From positions 1 to 64,000 of the forward strand of contig NZ_JALBGV010000009.1 in assembly GCF_023006505.1 (NCBI RefSeq): a DNA stretch of 64,000 nt. Reading direction: 5' to 3'. This DNA is from Neorhizobium sp. SHOUNA12A. Its GTDB lineage: Bacteria > Pseudomonadota > Alphaproteobacteria > Rhizobiales > Rhizobiaceae. Shown here piece after piece: positions 8,411-17,531 of the stretch. A model generated the notes under the pieces. That model was not told the DNA's origin. It saw only the letters and a list, made by a program, of their open reading frames with translations, and searched no databases. The stretch's first letter is position 1, and every line of letters starts with the position of its first letter. The position numbers and the translations under genes are program-made.

Positions 8411-8944
8411 ATGCGCAGGCTCCTTTTCGAAAGTCTGATCCGGCCGCCGCTCACAGAAGCGGCCCCGCGACAATCCGATGCGGCGATAGAGGAGCTTGCC
8501 ACGGCCGTCGACAGGTCGGCCCGTCGCCGGCTTGGCCGCAGCCTGTCGATCCGCGCTGTCGACGCAGGCTCCTGCAACGGCTGCGAATTGGAAATGCACG
8601 CGCTGAGCAACGTCTTCTACGATATCGAGCGTTTCGGCATCCGCTTCGTCGCCTCGCCGCGGCATGCCGACGTGCTGATGGTCACCGGTCCGGTGACGCG
8701 GAACATGGCCGAGGCGCTGGAACGGACCTACAACGCTACGCCCGGTCCCAAATGGGTCGTGGCGCTCGGCAGTTGCGCCCGCGACGGCGGCTGCTTCGCA
8801 GATAGCTATGCGGTCATCGGCGGGGTTTCGAGGGTCGTGCCGGTGGACCTTCATATTCCAGGCTGCCCGCCGCCCCCGACAGAGATCCTGAAGGGCCTGC
8901 TTGCATTGCTCGATCAGGCGGACAAGGGAGCCCGCGCTTCGTGA
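8411..8944 (+). CDS. hyfI: Hydrogenase small subunit-like (NuoB family) iron-sulfur protein
   Basis: 177 residues of the NuoB/HycG/HyfI family. The ligands of the proximal [4Fe-4S] cluster are present: C55-x2-C58 in AGSCNGCELE, C122 in LGSCARDGGCF and C152 in PGCPPPP. So the electron-transfer cluster is kept although the partner large subunit has lost its Ni-Fe site. It starts 15 bases after the large subunit gene, behind a good ribosome-binding site (CGGAGG at 8396-8401). It is the last gene of the operon; no HyfA/HyfH-type ferredoxin subunit and no HyfD follow. Confidence 0.87.
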   Translation: MRRLLFESLIRPPLTEAAPRQSDAAIEELATAVDRSARRRLGRSLSIRAVDAGSCNGCELEMHALSNVFYDIERFGIRFVASPRHADVLMVTGPVTRNMAEALERTYNATPGPKWVVALGSCARDGGCFADSYAVIGGVSRVVPVDLHIPGCPPPPTEILKGLLALLDQADKGARAS

Positions 8945-9109
8945 GGCTACTCCAATGGCTCGACGTCTTCAGACCACAGGGCGAATGACAGGTATCCGGA
9001 AGGGGCCGGTCGCGGCGCTGTCTTACAGGTTCGCCGTCGTCCGGAACCTGCTGTGGCCTGAGCAGCCTCCACGTCTTCAGGTGCTATATTGGCCTGGAGT
9101 ATCCGACAT

Positions 9110-9388
9110 CTATCGGCCGATATTGCGCCACGTGCGGACGTCCTCGGACGTCACGCGAATATGGCCGGTCGGATCGAATTGTTTTCCGTCGAACTTGTCG
9201 CTCGCAATCCGGCTGAAGACTTCGATATGTTCCTGCAGCCTGAATTCATCGGCGCGTGGGGGATCGGCGATGGCCTCAAGCGCATTGTGGGTAACCACGA
9301 CGACCTGGTCGCCGATCCCTGTATCCATCAACAGGCGACCCTCCTGTCCGGAGGATGTCAAGAATCCTGACTTCAATTTCAGCGGCAT
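9110..9388 (-). CDS. Small DUF1488-like protein
   Basis: 92 residues, preceded by a clear ribosome-binding site (GGGAGG five bases before ATG). The sequence (QVVVVTHNALEAIADPP, then HIEVFSRIASDKFDGK and GHIRVTSEDV) resembles the small DUF1488 family of alphaproteobacteria, whose function is not known. It is convergent with the hyfI-like gene and divergent from the cox operon. An FNR/FixK-type box at 9444-9457 lies 56 bases upstream of its start, so oxygen-responsive expression is plausible. Confidence 0.6.
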   Translation of the reverse strand: MPLKLKSGFLTSSGQEGRLLMDTGIGDQVVVVTHNALEAIADPPRADEFRLQEHIEVFSRIASDKFDGKQFDPTGHIRVTSEDVRTWRNIGR

Positions 9389-9443
9389 GGTAACCTCCCT
9401 TTTGGGTTAAAAGGTGAAATTACCCGCATCAGCGGCGCCATCA

Positions 9444-9457
9444 GTGATCGAGATCAA
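9444..9457. promoter_or_regulatory. FNR/FixK-type box
   Basis: GTGATCGAGATCAA matches the TTGAT-N4-ATCAA consensus at nine of ten positions. It lies between the divergent DUF1488-like gene and coxB. Its distance to the minus-strand gene suits activation near position -40; an effect on the cox operon is also possible. Confidence 0.5.
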
Positions 9458-9636
9458 TCCGGGCAGTATTTTCGAGTGCTCACGGGATGGGATACTCGGC
9501 GACCGGTACTACTCGTGCTGATTTCCCTTCGGAGGCCGACCTGTTTTTAAACAATCTTGGTCCGGCTTTCTTTCCTGGAACAAAGCCTCAGGTCGTGCGT
9601 TGCGGCTCCATGTCCGGCTGACGGCCGAATGGCGCG

Positions 9637-10719
9637 ATGGGTGCTTGTCGAATGGATGATGACCGCTTGACCGGCGTTGGCCGGCCAATCCGATCAGGAC
9701 GAGACATCGGCCGGGACGGCATTTCGGGCGGCCATCGGCCGGCAATCCGAGCCACGATCATCCTTCTTCTGTTTCCGCTTTTGGCGTCATGTTCCGGCGT
9801 CCAGTCGGCACTCGATCCGGCAGGCAGCGAGGCAAGCGCGGTCGCAACCCTCTTTTTCGTCATGCTGACCGGCGGCGCGGTGATCTGGGCGGGTGTCGTC
9901 GGGCTGCTGTTCCATGCCGCGCGCAAGCGTCGAACCTATTCGGAAAAAGGCGCGGGGCAGCTCATCCTCTGGGGCGGGGCTGTTTTGCCGTCGGTCATCC
10001 TTGCGGCCCTCCTTTCCTATGCCGTCTGGCTGATGCCCAATGTCCGGCCCTGGTTCCAGGCAGAAGATCGCGGCCTGCGGCGCGTCGAGGTGACCGGCGA
10101 GCAGTTCTGGTGGCGGGTGCGTTATCTCGATGACGGTGGCGCGGTCGTTTTCGAAACGGCCAATGAAGTGCGCGTACCGACCGGAGAGCGCGTCGTCTTT
10201 CTGCTGAAATCGCCCGACGTCATCCATTCCTTCTGGATACCCGTGCTCGGCGGCAAGATGGACATGATACCCGGCCGTGAGAACCGCCTCACATTGCAGG
10301 CGGAAAAGCCCGGTACCTATCGGGGCGTCTGCGCAGAGTTCTGCGGCGCCAGTCACGCGCTGATGGCTTTCACCGTCCATGCGATGGAACCGGAGGCGTA
10401 CGAGGACTGGTACAAGGCGCGGCAGGCATCCTCCGGCACCCGTGACGCACAGGGGTTGGAGCTGTTCCTAAGACATGGCTGTGGTGCCTGCCATGGCATT
10501 TCCGGCACGGAGGCACGGGGAGCGATAGGCCCCGATCTTACCGCCTTCGGCGAGCGTGGCTCGGTCGGAGCCGGAACCCTGGCCAACGAGAAGGATCAAA
10601 TTGCACGATTTCTGCGCGATCCCGATGCCGTGAAGCCGGAGGCCCGCATGCCTCATTTCAGCATGCTGCCGGAGGCCGAGATCGATCGGATCGCCGCCTA
10701 CCTGAAGGGGCTCAGATGA
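9637..10719 (+). CDS. coxB: Cytochrome c oxidase subunit II with cytochrome c domain
   Basis: Up to 360 residues. A lipoprotein-type signal (LLLFPLLASC, Cys 52) is followed by two membrane helices and the cupredoxin domain with CuA ligands H197, C232, C236, H240 and M243 (in CAEFCGASHALM). A C-terminal cytochrome c domain carries CGACH (282-286) and a downstream Met. This is the caa3-type layout, in which the oxidase accepts electrons through its own haem c. The start is uncertain: ATG 9637 and ATG 9652 both lack a clear ribosome-binding site and leave a long basic N-terminus. Overlaps the subunit I gene by four bases. Confidence 0.9.
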   Translation: MGACRMDDDRLTGVGRPIRSGRDIGRDGISGGHRPAIRATIILLLFPLLASCSGVQSALDPAGSEASAVATLFFVMLTGGAVIWAGVVGLLFHAARKRRTYSEKGAGQLILWGGAVLPSVILAALLSYAVWLMPNVRPWFQAEDRGLRRVEVTGEQFWWRVRYLDDGGAVVFETANEVRVPTGERVVFLLKSPDVIHSFWIPVLGGKMDMIPGRENRLTLQAEKPGTYRGVCAEFCGASHALMAFTVHAMEPEAYEDWYKARQASSGTRDAQGLELFLRHGCGACHGISGTEARGAIGPDLTAFGERGSVGAGTLANEKDQIARFLRDPDAVKPEARMPHFSMLPEAEIDRIAAYLKGLR

Positions 10720-13232
10720 CCATGGAGCTCGGCAATTTTCCGCCGGAAGAACGGGCGGCGCAGGAGGAACGGCTCCGCAAGGTATGGGAGACGCCGAAGG
10801 GCATCCGCTACTGGACCTCTGTCAACAACAGCGAGATCGGCCTTTGGTACGGCGTCACCGCCTTTGCCTTCATGCTGTTCGCCGGCCTGCTCGGGCTCCT
10901 GATGCGCCTGCAACTGGCGGTGCCGCAGAATGACTTCATCTCCGCCGAACTCTTCAACCAGGCCTTCACCCTGCATGGGACGGTGATGATGTTCCTGTTC
11001 GCGGTGCCGATCTTCGAAGCCGTCGCGATCTTTCTGTTGCCGTCGATGCTCGGCGCCCGCGAATTGCCGTTCCCGCGGCTGTCCGCCTTCGGCTTCTGGA
11101 GTTTTCTCATCGGCGGCGTCTTCGTCTGCGGCTCGATCTTCTTCAACGCCGCCCCGAACGCCGGCTGGTTCATGTATCCGCCGCTTGCGACCGACGACGA
11201 ATATGCCGGCATCGGCGCGGATATCTGGCTGCTCGGCCTGTCCTTCATCGAGGTGGCGTCGATTGCTGCCGCCGTCGAGATCATCGTCGGCATCATGAAA
11301 TGCCGGGCGCCCGGCATGCGTATCAACATCATGCCGATGTTCGCCTGGTATCTGCTGATCGTCGCGGGCATGATCCTTTTTGCCTTTCCGCCGTTGATCG
11401 CGGGCGACATCCTGTTCGAGATGGAGCGGATGTTCGACTGGCCGTTCTTCGACGCGAGGCGAGGCGGCGATCCGCTGCTTTGGCAGCACCTGTTCTGGAT
11501 CTTCGGCCACCCGGAAGTCTACATCATCTTCCTGCCCGCAATCGCTTTGATGGCGATGATCGTGCCGACCTTCTCGCAGCGGCCGATCGTTGGTTATTCG
11601 TGGATCGTCCTGGCTGCCGTCGGTACGGGTTTCCTAAGTTTCGGGCTCTGGGTGCACCATATGTTCGCGACCGGCCTGCCGCAGATCTCGCTTGCCTTTT
11701 TCTCGGCGGCATCGGAGGCGGTGGCGATCCCGACCGGCGTGCAGATCTTCGTGTTCATCGCCACCATGCTTGCCGGCCGGGTGGTCTTTTCGGTGCCGAT
11801 GCTGTTCGGGGCAGGCGGGCTGATCATCTTCGTGATCGGCGGACTGACGGGCGTCATGGTGGCGCTCGTGCCGTTCGACTGGCAGGCGCACGACACGTAT
11901 TTCGTCGTCGCGCACCTGCACTACGTGCTGATCGGCGGCATGCTGTTTCCGGTCGTCGCCGGCATCTATTACTACTTTCCGTTCGTGACGGGTAAGAAGC
12001 TCAGCGATGCCTGGGGAAGGGCTGCTTTCTGGCTGATGTTTGCCGGGTTCAACGTCGCCTTCTTCCCCATGCACTTCTCCGGCCTGCGCGGCATGCCGCG
12101 GCGGGTCTTCACCTATCCGGAAGATATCGGCTGGGACTGGTTCAACCTCATCTCGACCATCGGTGCCTTCGTCTTCGCCGCCGGTGTCGCGACCTTCGTC
12201 ATCGACATTTTTCGCCCGAAACAACAACCGGCAGGGCGCGATCTCAACCCCTGGAATTCCGGGACGCTCGAATGGACCAACGATCCGTCGGAAAGCTGGG
12301 GCATGCGCTCGGTGCCGATCATCACCAGCCGCTATCCGCTCTGGGATCAGCCAAACCTGCAGGCGGATATCGAGGCCGGGCGCTTCTATCTGCCGGATGC
12401 GAAGTCCGGCAAGCGCGAGACACTGGTGACCTCTGTTCTGGATGCGAAACCGATCCAGTGCCTGCGGGTCGGCGGCGTCTCCTACGTGACGATCATCGCG
12501 GCGATTGCGCTTGGCGGCGTGTTCATCGCGCTGACATTCAAATTGTGGATCACGACGATCGTCTTTGCGATCATCACCTTCCTAGCCGTCATCCACTGGC
12601 TCTGGAACGGAACGGCGCCGATACCGGAGGCACCGGAGATCGATGTCGGGCTAGGCGAGAAGCTGCCGATCTATGTCTCCGGGCCGGCTTCGGTCGGCTG
12701 GTGGGCGATGTTCATCACCATGGTCGGCGACGGCACGGCGTTCGCGAGCCTGATCTTCGGCTATTTCTTCTACTGGACCATCCATGACGATTTCACCGCG
12801 ATCGCCAAAGGGCCGGGCGTCCTGTGGCCGATGGCGGCGCTGGTGCTCTACGTCATCGCCTGGACGCTGACGCTGCTGGCGCGCCAACTCAACGACAAGG
12901 GTCGGCCGGATGCGCGGTTGGCGCTCACCGCAGCTTTCGCCGTTTCGGTCGCCGCCTCGCTTGCGGGTCTTGCCGGTCCCTATCTGTATGGCATGGATCC
13001 GACAGCGAATGTCTATCCGGCCATCGTCTGGATCGTCGTTATCTGGACCGTGACGCATGGCATAGTCGGTGCGATCATGCAGGCCTATTGTCTCGCGCGC
13101 AGCATCGCCGGCAGGATGACCGCGGAATACGACCAGGATATCCGCAACGTCGCGCTCTACTGGCATTTCATGGCCTTCACCGCCGTCGTCACCTTCGCGG
13201 TCCTCGGCCTTTTCCCGCTGGTGGCATCATGA
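10716..13232 (+). CDS. coxA: Fused cytochrome c oxidase subunits I and III
   Basis: 838 residues. The first ~570 are subunit I: the haem a ligand in FTLHGTVMMF (H87), the Cu-B and cross-linked Tyr motif HPEVY near residue 266, the two Cu-B histidines in VHHMF near residue 313, and the haem ligands in HDTYFVVAHLHYV near residue 392. The last ~230 residues are a subunit III-like helical bundle (VGWWAMFITMVGDGTAFASL onward). Fusion of I and III is known in some caa3/ba-type oxidases of Proteobacteria. The gene overlaps its neighbours on both sides by four bases, so the oxidase is a single translationally coupled unit. Confidence 0.92.
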   Translation: MTMELGNFPPEERAAQEERLRKVWETPKGIRYWTSVNNSEIGLWYGVTAFAFMLFAGLLGLLMRLQLAVPQNDFISAELFNQAFTLHGTVMMFLFAVPIFEAVAIFLLPSMLGARELPFPRLSAFGFWSFLIGGVFVCGSIFFNAAPNAGWFMYPPLATDDEYAGIGADIWLLGLSFIEVASIAAAVEIIVGIMKCRAPGMRINIMPMFAWYLLIVAGMILFAFPPLIAGDILFEMERMFDWPFFDARRGGDPLLWQHLFWIFGHPEVYIIFLPAIALMAMIVPTFSQRPIVGYSWIVLAAVGTGFLSFGLWVHHMFATGLPQISLAFFSAASEAVAIPTGVQIFVFIATMLAGRVVFSVPMLFGAGGLIIFVIGGLTGVMVALVPFDWQAHDTYFVVAHLHYVLIGGMLFPVVAGIYYYFPFVTGKKLSDAWGRAAFWLMFAGFNVAFFPMHFSGLRGMPRRVFTYPEDIGWDWFNLISTIGAFVFAAGVATFVIDIFRPKQQPAGRDLNPWNSGTLEWTNDPSESWGMRSVPIITSRYPLWDQPNLQADIEAGRFYLPDAKSGKRETLVTSVLDAKPIQCLRVGGVSYVTIIAAIALGGVFIALTFKLWITTIVFAIITFLAVIHWLWNGTAPIPEAPEIDVGLGEKLPIYVSGPASVGWWAMFITMVGDGTAFASLIFGYFFYWTIHDDFTAIAKGPGVLWPMAALVLYVIAWTLTLLARQLNDKGRPDARLALTAAFAVSVAASLAGLAGPYLYGMDPTANVYPAIVWIVVIWTVTHGIVGAIMQAYCLARSIAGRMTAEYDQDIRNVALYWHFMAFTAVVTFAVLGLFPLVAS

Positions 13233-13612
13233 AAAGCATCATTCCGCGCGAAGTCGAAACGCTTTGGACCCTATTTACGGCGCCGACCGTCTGGGCGCTG
13301 CATTTCATTGCCTGTTACGTCACGGTTGCGGTCTTCTGCGCGAAGCGGCTGCCGTCCTCTTTCACTTTCGACGGCGTGCGGATCGCGCTTGTCATCGTGA
13401 CCGCGCTGGCGCTGGCGATGATCGTGCTGTCGGGTTATCTCGCCTGGCGGCAATGGGGTTTCGGAGCGGCTGATCCGCCGCATGACGAGCCGACCCGCGA
13501 TGCCCGCACCCTGTTTCAGGGCTTTGCGACACTGCTGCTGTCCGGCCTCAGCTTCGTCGCCGTGGTTTTCGCGTCGATCCCGCTGATCTTCATTGCCGAG
13601 TGTCAGCCATGA
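13229..13612 (+). CDS. Small membrane protein of the cox operon
   Basis: 127 residues with three hydrophobic helices (WALHFIACYVTVAVFCAKRL; IALVIVTALALAMIVLSGYLA; the C-terminal LLLSGLSFVAVVFASIPLIF). Starts at ATG 13229, overlapping the subunit I/III stop, and ends overlapping the ctaG start. It resembles the small transmembrane proteins found in rhizobial caa3-type oxidase operons; whether it is a subunit IV equivalent or an assembly factor cannot be told from sequence. Confidence 0.75.
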   Translation: MKSIIPREVETLWTLFTAPTVWALHFIACYVTVAVFCAKRLPSSFTFDGVRIALVIVTALALAMIVLSGYLAWRQWGFGAADPPHDEPTRDARTLFQGFATLLLSGLSFVAVVFASIPLIFIAECQP

Positions 13613-14235
13613 CAAAGGCGGCGCTCACAACCGGCCTCGTCATGCTGCTGTTGTTATGGGCGGTGCTGTTGCCCTTTGCCGATCGCAGCTCTTTTTCCGT
13701 CCACATGATTGCGCATATGGGAGTGGTGGCCGGCGCTGCGCCGCTGATTGCCGTCGGAATATCGGGGACGGAGCGGGACCTTACCGCCGGCCGAGCGTGG
13801 TTCACTCCCCTGCTTGCCTCCGTCATCGAGCTTTTCGCGGTCTGGATCTGGCATATCCCGGCGCTTCGGGCGCTTTCCGAAAGCTCGATTGCTTTCGCGG
13901 CACTCGAGCAGGCAATCTTTTTCGGGGCAGGGCTGGCGCTTTGGCTCGCCTGCCTCGGCAGCGGCTTAGCCGGAAGGGAGGAGCGGCGCCTTGCCGGCAC
14001 GTTCGGCCTGCTTTTAACATCCATGCATATGACCCTGCTTGGCGCGCTGCTGGCACTTTCGCCGCGCCCGCTTTATGGAGAAGGAGAAGTGACCTGCCTC
14101 GGCGTCACTCTCGATGCCGCCGCGGATCAGCAGGTCGGCGGCGTTGTCATGCTGCTGGTCGGCGCTGCGGTCTATTTGGCCGGCGGCGTGGCGCTATTGG
14201 CCCGCATGCTGAACGCGCCGGTGCCGGATCGCTGA
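13609..14235 (+). CDS. ctaG: Cytochrome c oxidase assembly protein, caa3-type CtaG
   Basis: 208 residues, CtaG_Cox family. About six membrane helices are seen with histidines at helix ends typical of the family: VHMIAHMGVVAGAAPL, WIWHIPALRAL and SMHMTLLGALLAL. The protein is thought to help insert copper into subunit I. ATG 13609 overlaps the preceding TGA (ATGA); a GTG at 13600 is possible. Last gene of the oxidase operon. Confidence 0.85.
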   Translation: MTKAALTTGLVMLLLLWAVLLPFADRSSFSVHMIAHMGVVAGAAPLIAVGISGTERDLTAGRAWFTPLLASVIELFAVWIWHIPALRALSESSIAFAALEQAIFFGAGLALWLACLGSGLAGREERRLAGTFGLLLTSMHMTLLGALLALSPRPLYGEGEVTCLGVTLDAAADQQVGGVVMLLVGAAVYLAGGVALLARMLNAPVPDR

Positions 14236-14509
14236 GTCGCGGCGGAAAAGTGGATATGCTTCGCTCCGGTTGGTTGGAAGAGCAGGTCCACAGGTCTGCG
14301 GTTGCGGGACAGGTCGCCTCCGGTCATTGCAGAATCCGATCTTACGGAGAACATGTCGTTGTGGCGTGGAAAAGGCGGAGGAAAGAACGGTCGACCGTTG
14401 ACATCGTCGTTTGCATGACGCTGATCGATGCCATCTCTCCAGCCATCCGGCGCGGCGCTGACCTTCCGGCCCAAATTGGCGTTGCAAGTTTCAGGCTCTG
14501 GCTTATTTG

Positions 14510-16597
14510 ATGGAACGTGAACAACGGATATCGGAGTATCAGTTGAATCAAACCCGGCCAGCGCTCCTTCTCGTTACTGCGTCGCTCATCCCGCTCATCA
14601 TTCTCGCCGCAGTGATGGGCAGGTTCTTCATTCAGGAGCAGCAGAACGCGCTCGACGCCGACATTCGCAGCAAGGCGACGGCCATGGCCGCCACGCTTCA
14701 GCGCGAGCTTAAAAGCCAGATTCAGCTTCTGACCGTCGTTGCAGATTCGCCCCGTCTCGATCCGCCGATTCCCCGTTCCGCCTTCGCCGAGACCGCTCGA
14801 CGCCTGCGGGAGCGAGTGCCTGAATGGGAGCAGATCCGGATATCGGACGAAAAGGGCGAGGTGGTGCTGTCGCTGCCGCCGCTGGAGGGTTCGGTTGAAA
14901 AACAGGTCGTGGACATCGAGAGCCACCAGGCCGTGGTTCGCACGGGCGGCGCGGTGATCGGCAATGTTTCGATCGGGCCCCGGGGGCAGGCGGCCTTTGC
15001 CGTGAGGGTTCCGATCCAGAGGAATGACAAGCTTCGAGCCATTCTGTCGGTCGTCATCCGCCCGACGATCGTGACAAACCTCCTCTATGCCAACGGTCTG
15101 CCGGAAAACTGGGCAGCCTGGATCGTCGACGGTCAGGATCGCCTTGTCGCTTCCACCGGCGCTCCTGCGCTCGCCGGTAACGCGGCAAGCGAGTTCGCAA
15201 ACTTTTCCGGAACGGATTTTGGTCTGGCAACGCTCAAAAACGGGCAGGAGTTGCGTGTTGCCGAAGTTGCGCTGGGGGAAACCCCATGGCGGGTGAGGGT
15301 AGGTCTGCCGGTTGCCGAATATGACAGGCTGGCGCGCAAGGCGACATTGCTGCTCGCCGCAGCCAACTGCTTTACGCTGCTGCTCTCAGGTTCGGCTGCC
15401 TTTCTCTTTCACAGGGAGATTAGGGCCAGGAACCGCGAACGCGAAAGCATGGCAAACTGGCAGCGAATGGATGCGCTTGGAAAGCTGACGGGCCAGGCAG
15501 CCCATGATTTCAACAACCTGCTCATGGTGTTTCAGTCGGGCGTCGAGGGCATCAGGAGGAGGCGGAACGATGAGCAGCGGGTGACGCAGCTCCTTTCGCA
15601 CATGAGTGACGGAGTGACGAGGGGAAAGACGATCACCCAACGACTGCTGTCTTTCTCCAGGCGCTCCAACCAAGGTGCCGGACATGTGGAGCTGGACATC
15701 AAGCTTTCCGAATTGAGACCGCTGCTGCGACAAGCCGTCGATGACACGATTGTCATGGACATCAACGTTCCGGATGACATCTGGCCCGTTCACGTGGATC
15801 CCGCGGGTCTTGAGATCGCGCTGATCAATTTCCTGACCAATGCGCGCGAGGCGATGGGCGGCGGCGGTCAGGTAACGATTTCGGCAAGGAACGTCCTCGA
15901 TGGCGCTGTGGAAGATCCGACCCTCCAAGGGCAATTTGTTGCCTTGACGATCGCAGACACCGGAACAGGCGTCGCATCCGAGCATCTGGGGCGGGTGTTC
16001 GAGCCGTTTTTCTCCACGAAGAAGAACGGCGGCCCAGGTCTCGGACTGACCCAGGTCCATAGCTTTGCGAAAGGGAGCGGCGGTGCCGTCAAGGTGTCGA
16101 GTGTGGTTGGCCATGGCAGTGCCTTCACGCTGCTGCTTCCCCGCTCGAACGAACAGCGCATTCCACGCGAACCCGCAAAGCCGGGGGTAGATCTTCCCGG
16201 CCAGCTGTTGATAGTGGACGACACGCCGTCATCGCTGGAATCGGTGCGCCTGGCTTTGGAAGGATTGGTTTCCACGATTTTCGTGGCGACAAGCGGCAGC
16301 GAGGCAATCGAGGTTCTCGAACGTCACCCGGAGATCGAGGCGGTGATCAGCGACATCATGATGCCGGGCATGTCCGGCATCGAGCTTGCCGAAGAAATAC
16401 GTCGGAAGAACTCGCGCCTGCCGGTTGTTCTGATGACCGGCTACAGCGACAAGCTTGAGGCCGGCACGGAGGTCGGGTGCCCGGTTGTGGCGAAGCCGTT
16501 CAAGATCGAAGACCTGACTGCTTCACTGGAGGCGGCCCAGATTTCGACGGAGAAATCAACAAACGTCGTGCGCCTGGAGATCCCGGCGAAAAGCTGA
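14510..16597 (+). CDS. Membrane hybrid sensor histidine kinase with receiver domain
   Basis: 695 residues. A first membrane helix (about 18-40), a periplasmic sensing region of some 230 residues, a second helix near 275-295, then a phospho-acceptor helix with AHDFNNLLMVFQSG, an ATPase domain with N (NFLTNAREAM), D (IADTGTGVAS) and G boxes (GPGLGLTQVHSFAKGSGG), and a C-terminal receiver with LLIVDD, the phospho-acceptor Asp in VISDIMMPG, the Thr in LMTGYSD and the Lys in VAKPF. No DNA-binding partner is encoded beside it, so its output is unknown. ATG 14510 has only a weak ribosome-binding site. Confidence 0.85.
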   Translation: MEREQRISEYQLNQTRPALLLVTASLIPLIILAAVMGRFFIQEQQNALDADIRSKATAMAATLQRELKSQIQLLTVVADSPRLDPPIPRSAFAETARRLRERVPEWEQIRISDEKGEVVLSLPPLEGSVEKQVVDIESHQAVVRTGGAVIGNVSIGPRGQAAFAVRVPIQRNDKLRAILSVVIRPTIVTNLLYANGLPENWAAWIVDGQDRLVASTGAPALAGNAASEFANFSGTDFGLATLKNGQELRVAEVALGETPWRVRVGLPVAEYDRLARKATLLLAAANCFTLLLSGSAAFLFHREIRARNRERESMANWQRMDALGKLTGQAAHDFNNLLMVFQSGVEGIRRRRNDEQRVTQLLSHMSDGVTRGKTITQRLLSFSRRSNQGAGHVELDIKLSELRPLLRQAVDDTIVMDINVPDDIWPVHVDPAGLEIALINFLTNAREAMGGGGQVTISARNVLDGAVEDPTLQGQFVALTIADTGTGVASEHLGRVFEPFFSTKKNGGPGLGLTQVHSFAKGSGGAVKVSSVVGHGSAFTLLLPRSNEQRIPREPAKPGVDLPGQLLIVDDTPSSLESVRLALEGLVSTIFVATSGSEAIEVLERHPEIEAVISDIMMPGMSGIELAEEIRRKNSRLPVVLMTGYSDKLEAGTEVGCPVVAKPFKIEDLTASLEAAQISTEKSTNVVRLEIPAKS

Positions 16598-16618
16598 TCC
16601 GCTCGAGAGCGCTTCAAC

Positions 16619-17527
16619 TTACCCGACCAGGCTAAGCGGTTTGTGGACCTGCAGCGGTTCGGGAGCCTCCAGAAGCCCCGTCAGATAGCGTCCATAGGCG
16701 CTCTTCCCATATTGCCTGGCGAGGCCTTCAAGCTGAACGGCGTCGATGAAGTTCAGGCGATAGGCAATCTCCTCGGGGCAGGAAATCTTGACGCCCTGGC
16801 GGCGTTCCAGCGTCGACACGAATTCCGACGCTTCCAACAGGCTGTCCGGTGTTCCTGTGTCGAGCCAGGCATACCCGCGTCCCATCATCTCGACATGGAG
16901 CGTGCCGCGATCGAGATAGGCCCGATTGACGTCGGTGATCTCCAGCTCGCCTCGGGCGGAAGGTCTCAGGTTGGCAGCAATGTCGACGACGTCCTTGTCA
17001 TAGAAATAGAGGCCGGTAACGGCCCAGTTCGAACGAGGGCGTTCCGGTTTTTCTTCGATCGAAGCCGCCTTCATCTGCTTGTCGAACTCGACCACGCCGT
17101 AACGCTGCGGATCGTTGACATGGTAGGCAAAAACTGTGGCGCCGCTTTCCCGCGCCATGGCGCTTTTGAAGAGGTCGGTAATGCCATGGCCGAAAAAGAT
17201 GTTGTCGCCGAGGACGAGGCAGGACGAGCTGGAGCCGATGAAGTCGGCGCCGATGATATAGGCCTGCGCAAGGCCGTCAGGAGAGGGTTGTTCCGCATAG
17301 GACAACGAGAGACCCCATTTGGAACCGTCGCCGAGCAGCAGCTGGAAATTCGGGAGATCCTTGGGCGTCGATATGATCAGGATGTCGCGGATCCCCGCCA
17401 GCATCAGCGTCGACAGGGGATAATAGATCATCGGTTTGTCATAGATCGGCATCAACTGTTTGGACAGCACTTGGGTCATCGGGTGTAGCCGCGTGCCGCT
17501 GCCTCCGGCGAGAATAATCCCCTTCAT
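16619..17527 (-). CDS. rmlA: Glucose-1-phosphate thymidylyltransferase
   Basis: 302 residues. It makes dTDP-glucose from dTTP and glucose-1-phosphate, the first step to dTDP-L-rhamnose. Family motifs: [15 protein letters not shown] at the N-terminus (nucleotide-binding loop), [25 protein letters not shown] and [21 protein letters not shown]. The start ATG 17527 stands seven bases behind GGAGG; ATG 17530 adds one Met. Last gene of rmlCBDA, directly after rmlD. Confidence 0.93.
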   Translation of the reverse strand: MKGIILAGGSGTRLHPMTQVLSKQLMPIYDKPMIYYPLSTLMLAGIRDILIISTPKDLPNFQLLLGDGSKWGLSLSYAEQPSPDGLAQAYIIGADFIGSSSSCLVLGDNIFFGHGITDLFKSAMARESGATVFAYHVNDPQRYGVVEFDKQMKAASIEEKPERPRSNWAVTGLYFYDKDVVDIAANLRPSARGELEITDVNRAYLDRGTLHVEMMGRGYAWLDTGTPDSLLEASEFVSTLERRQGVKISCPEEIAYRLNFIDAVQLEGLARQYGKSAYGRYLTGLLEAPEPLQVHKPLSLVG

Positions 17528-17531
17528 CATT

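Noticed and set aside
8901-9410. Plus-strand frame of 169 codons after the hyfI-like gene
   Set aside because: It overlaps the end of hyfI and the better supported minus-strand DUF1488-like gene, has no family resemblance and no ribosome-binding site.
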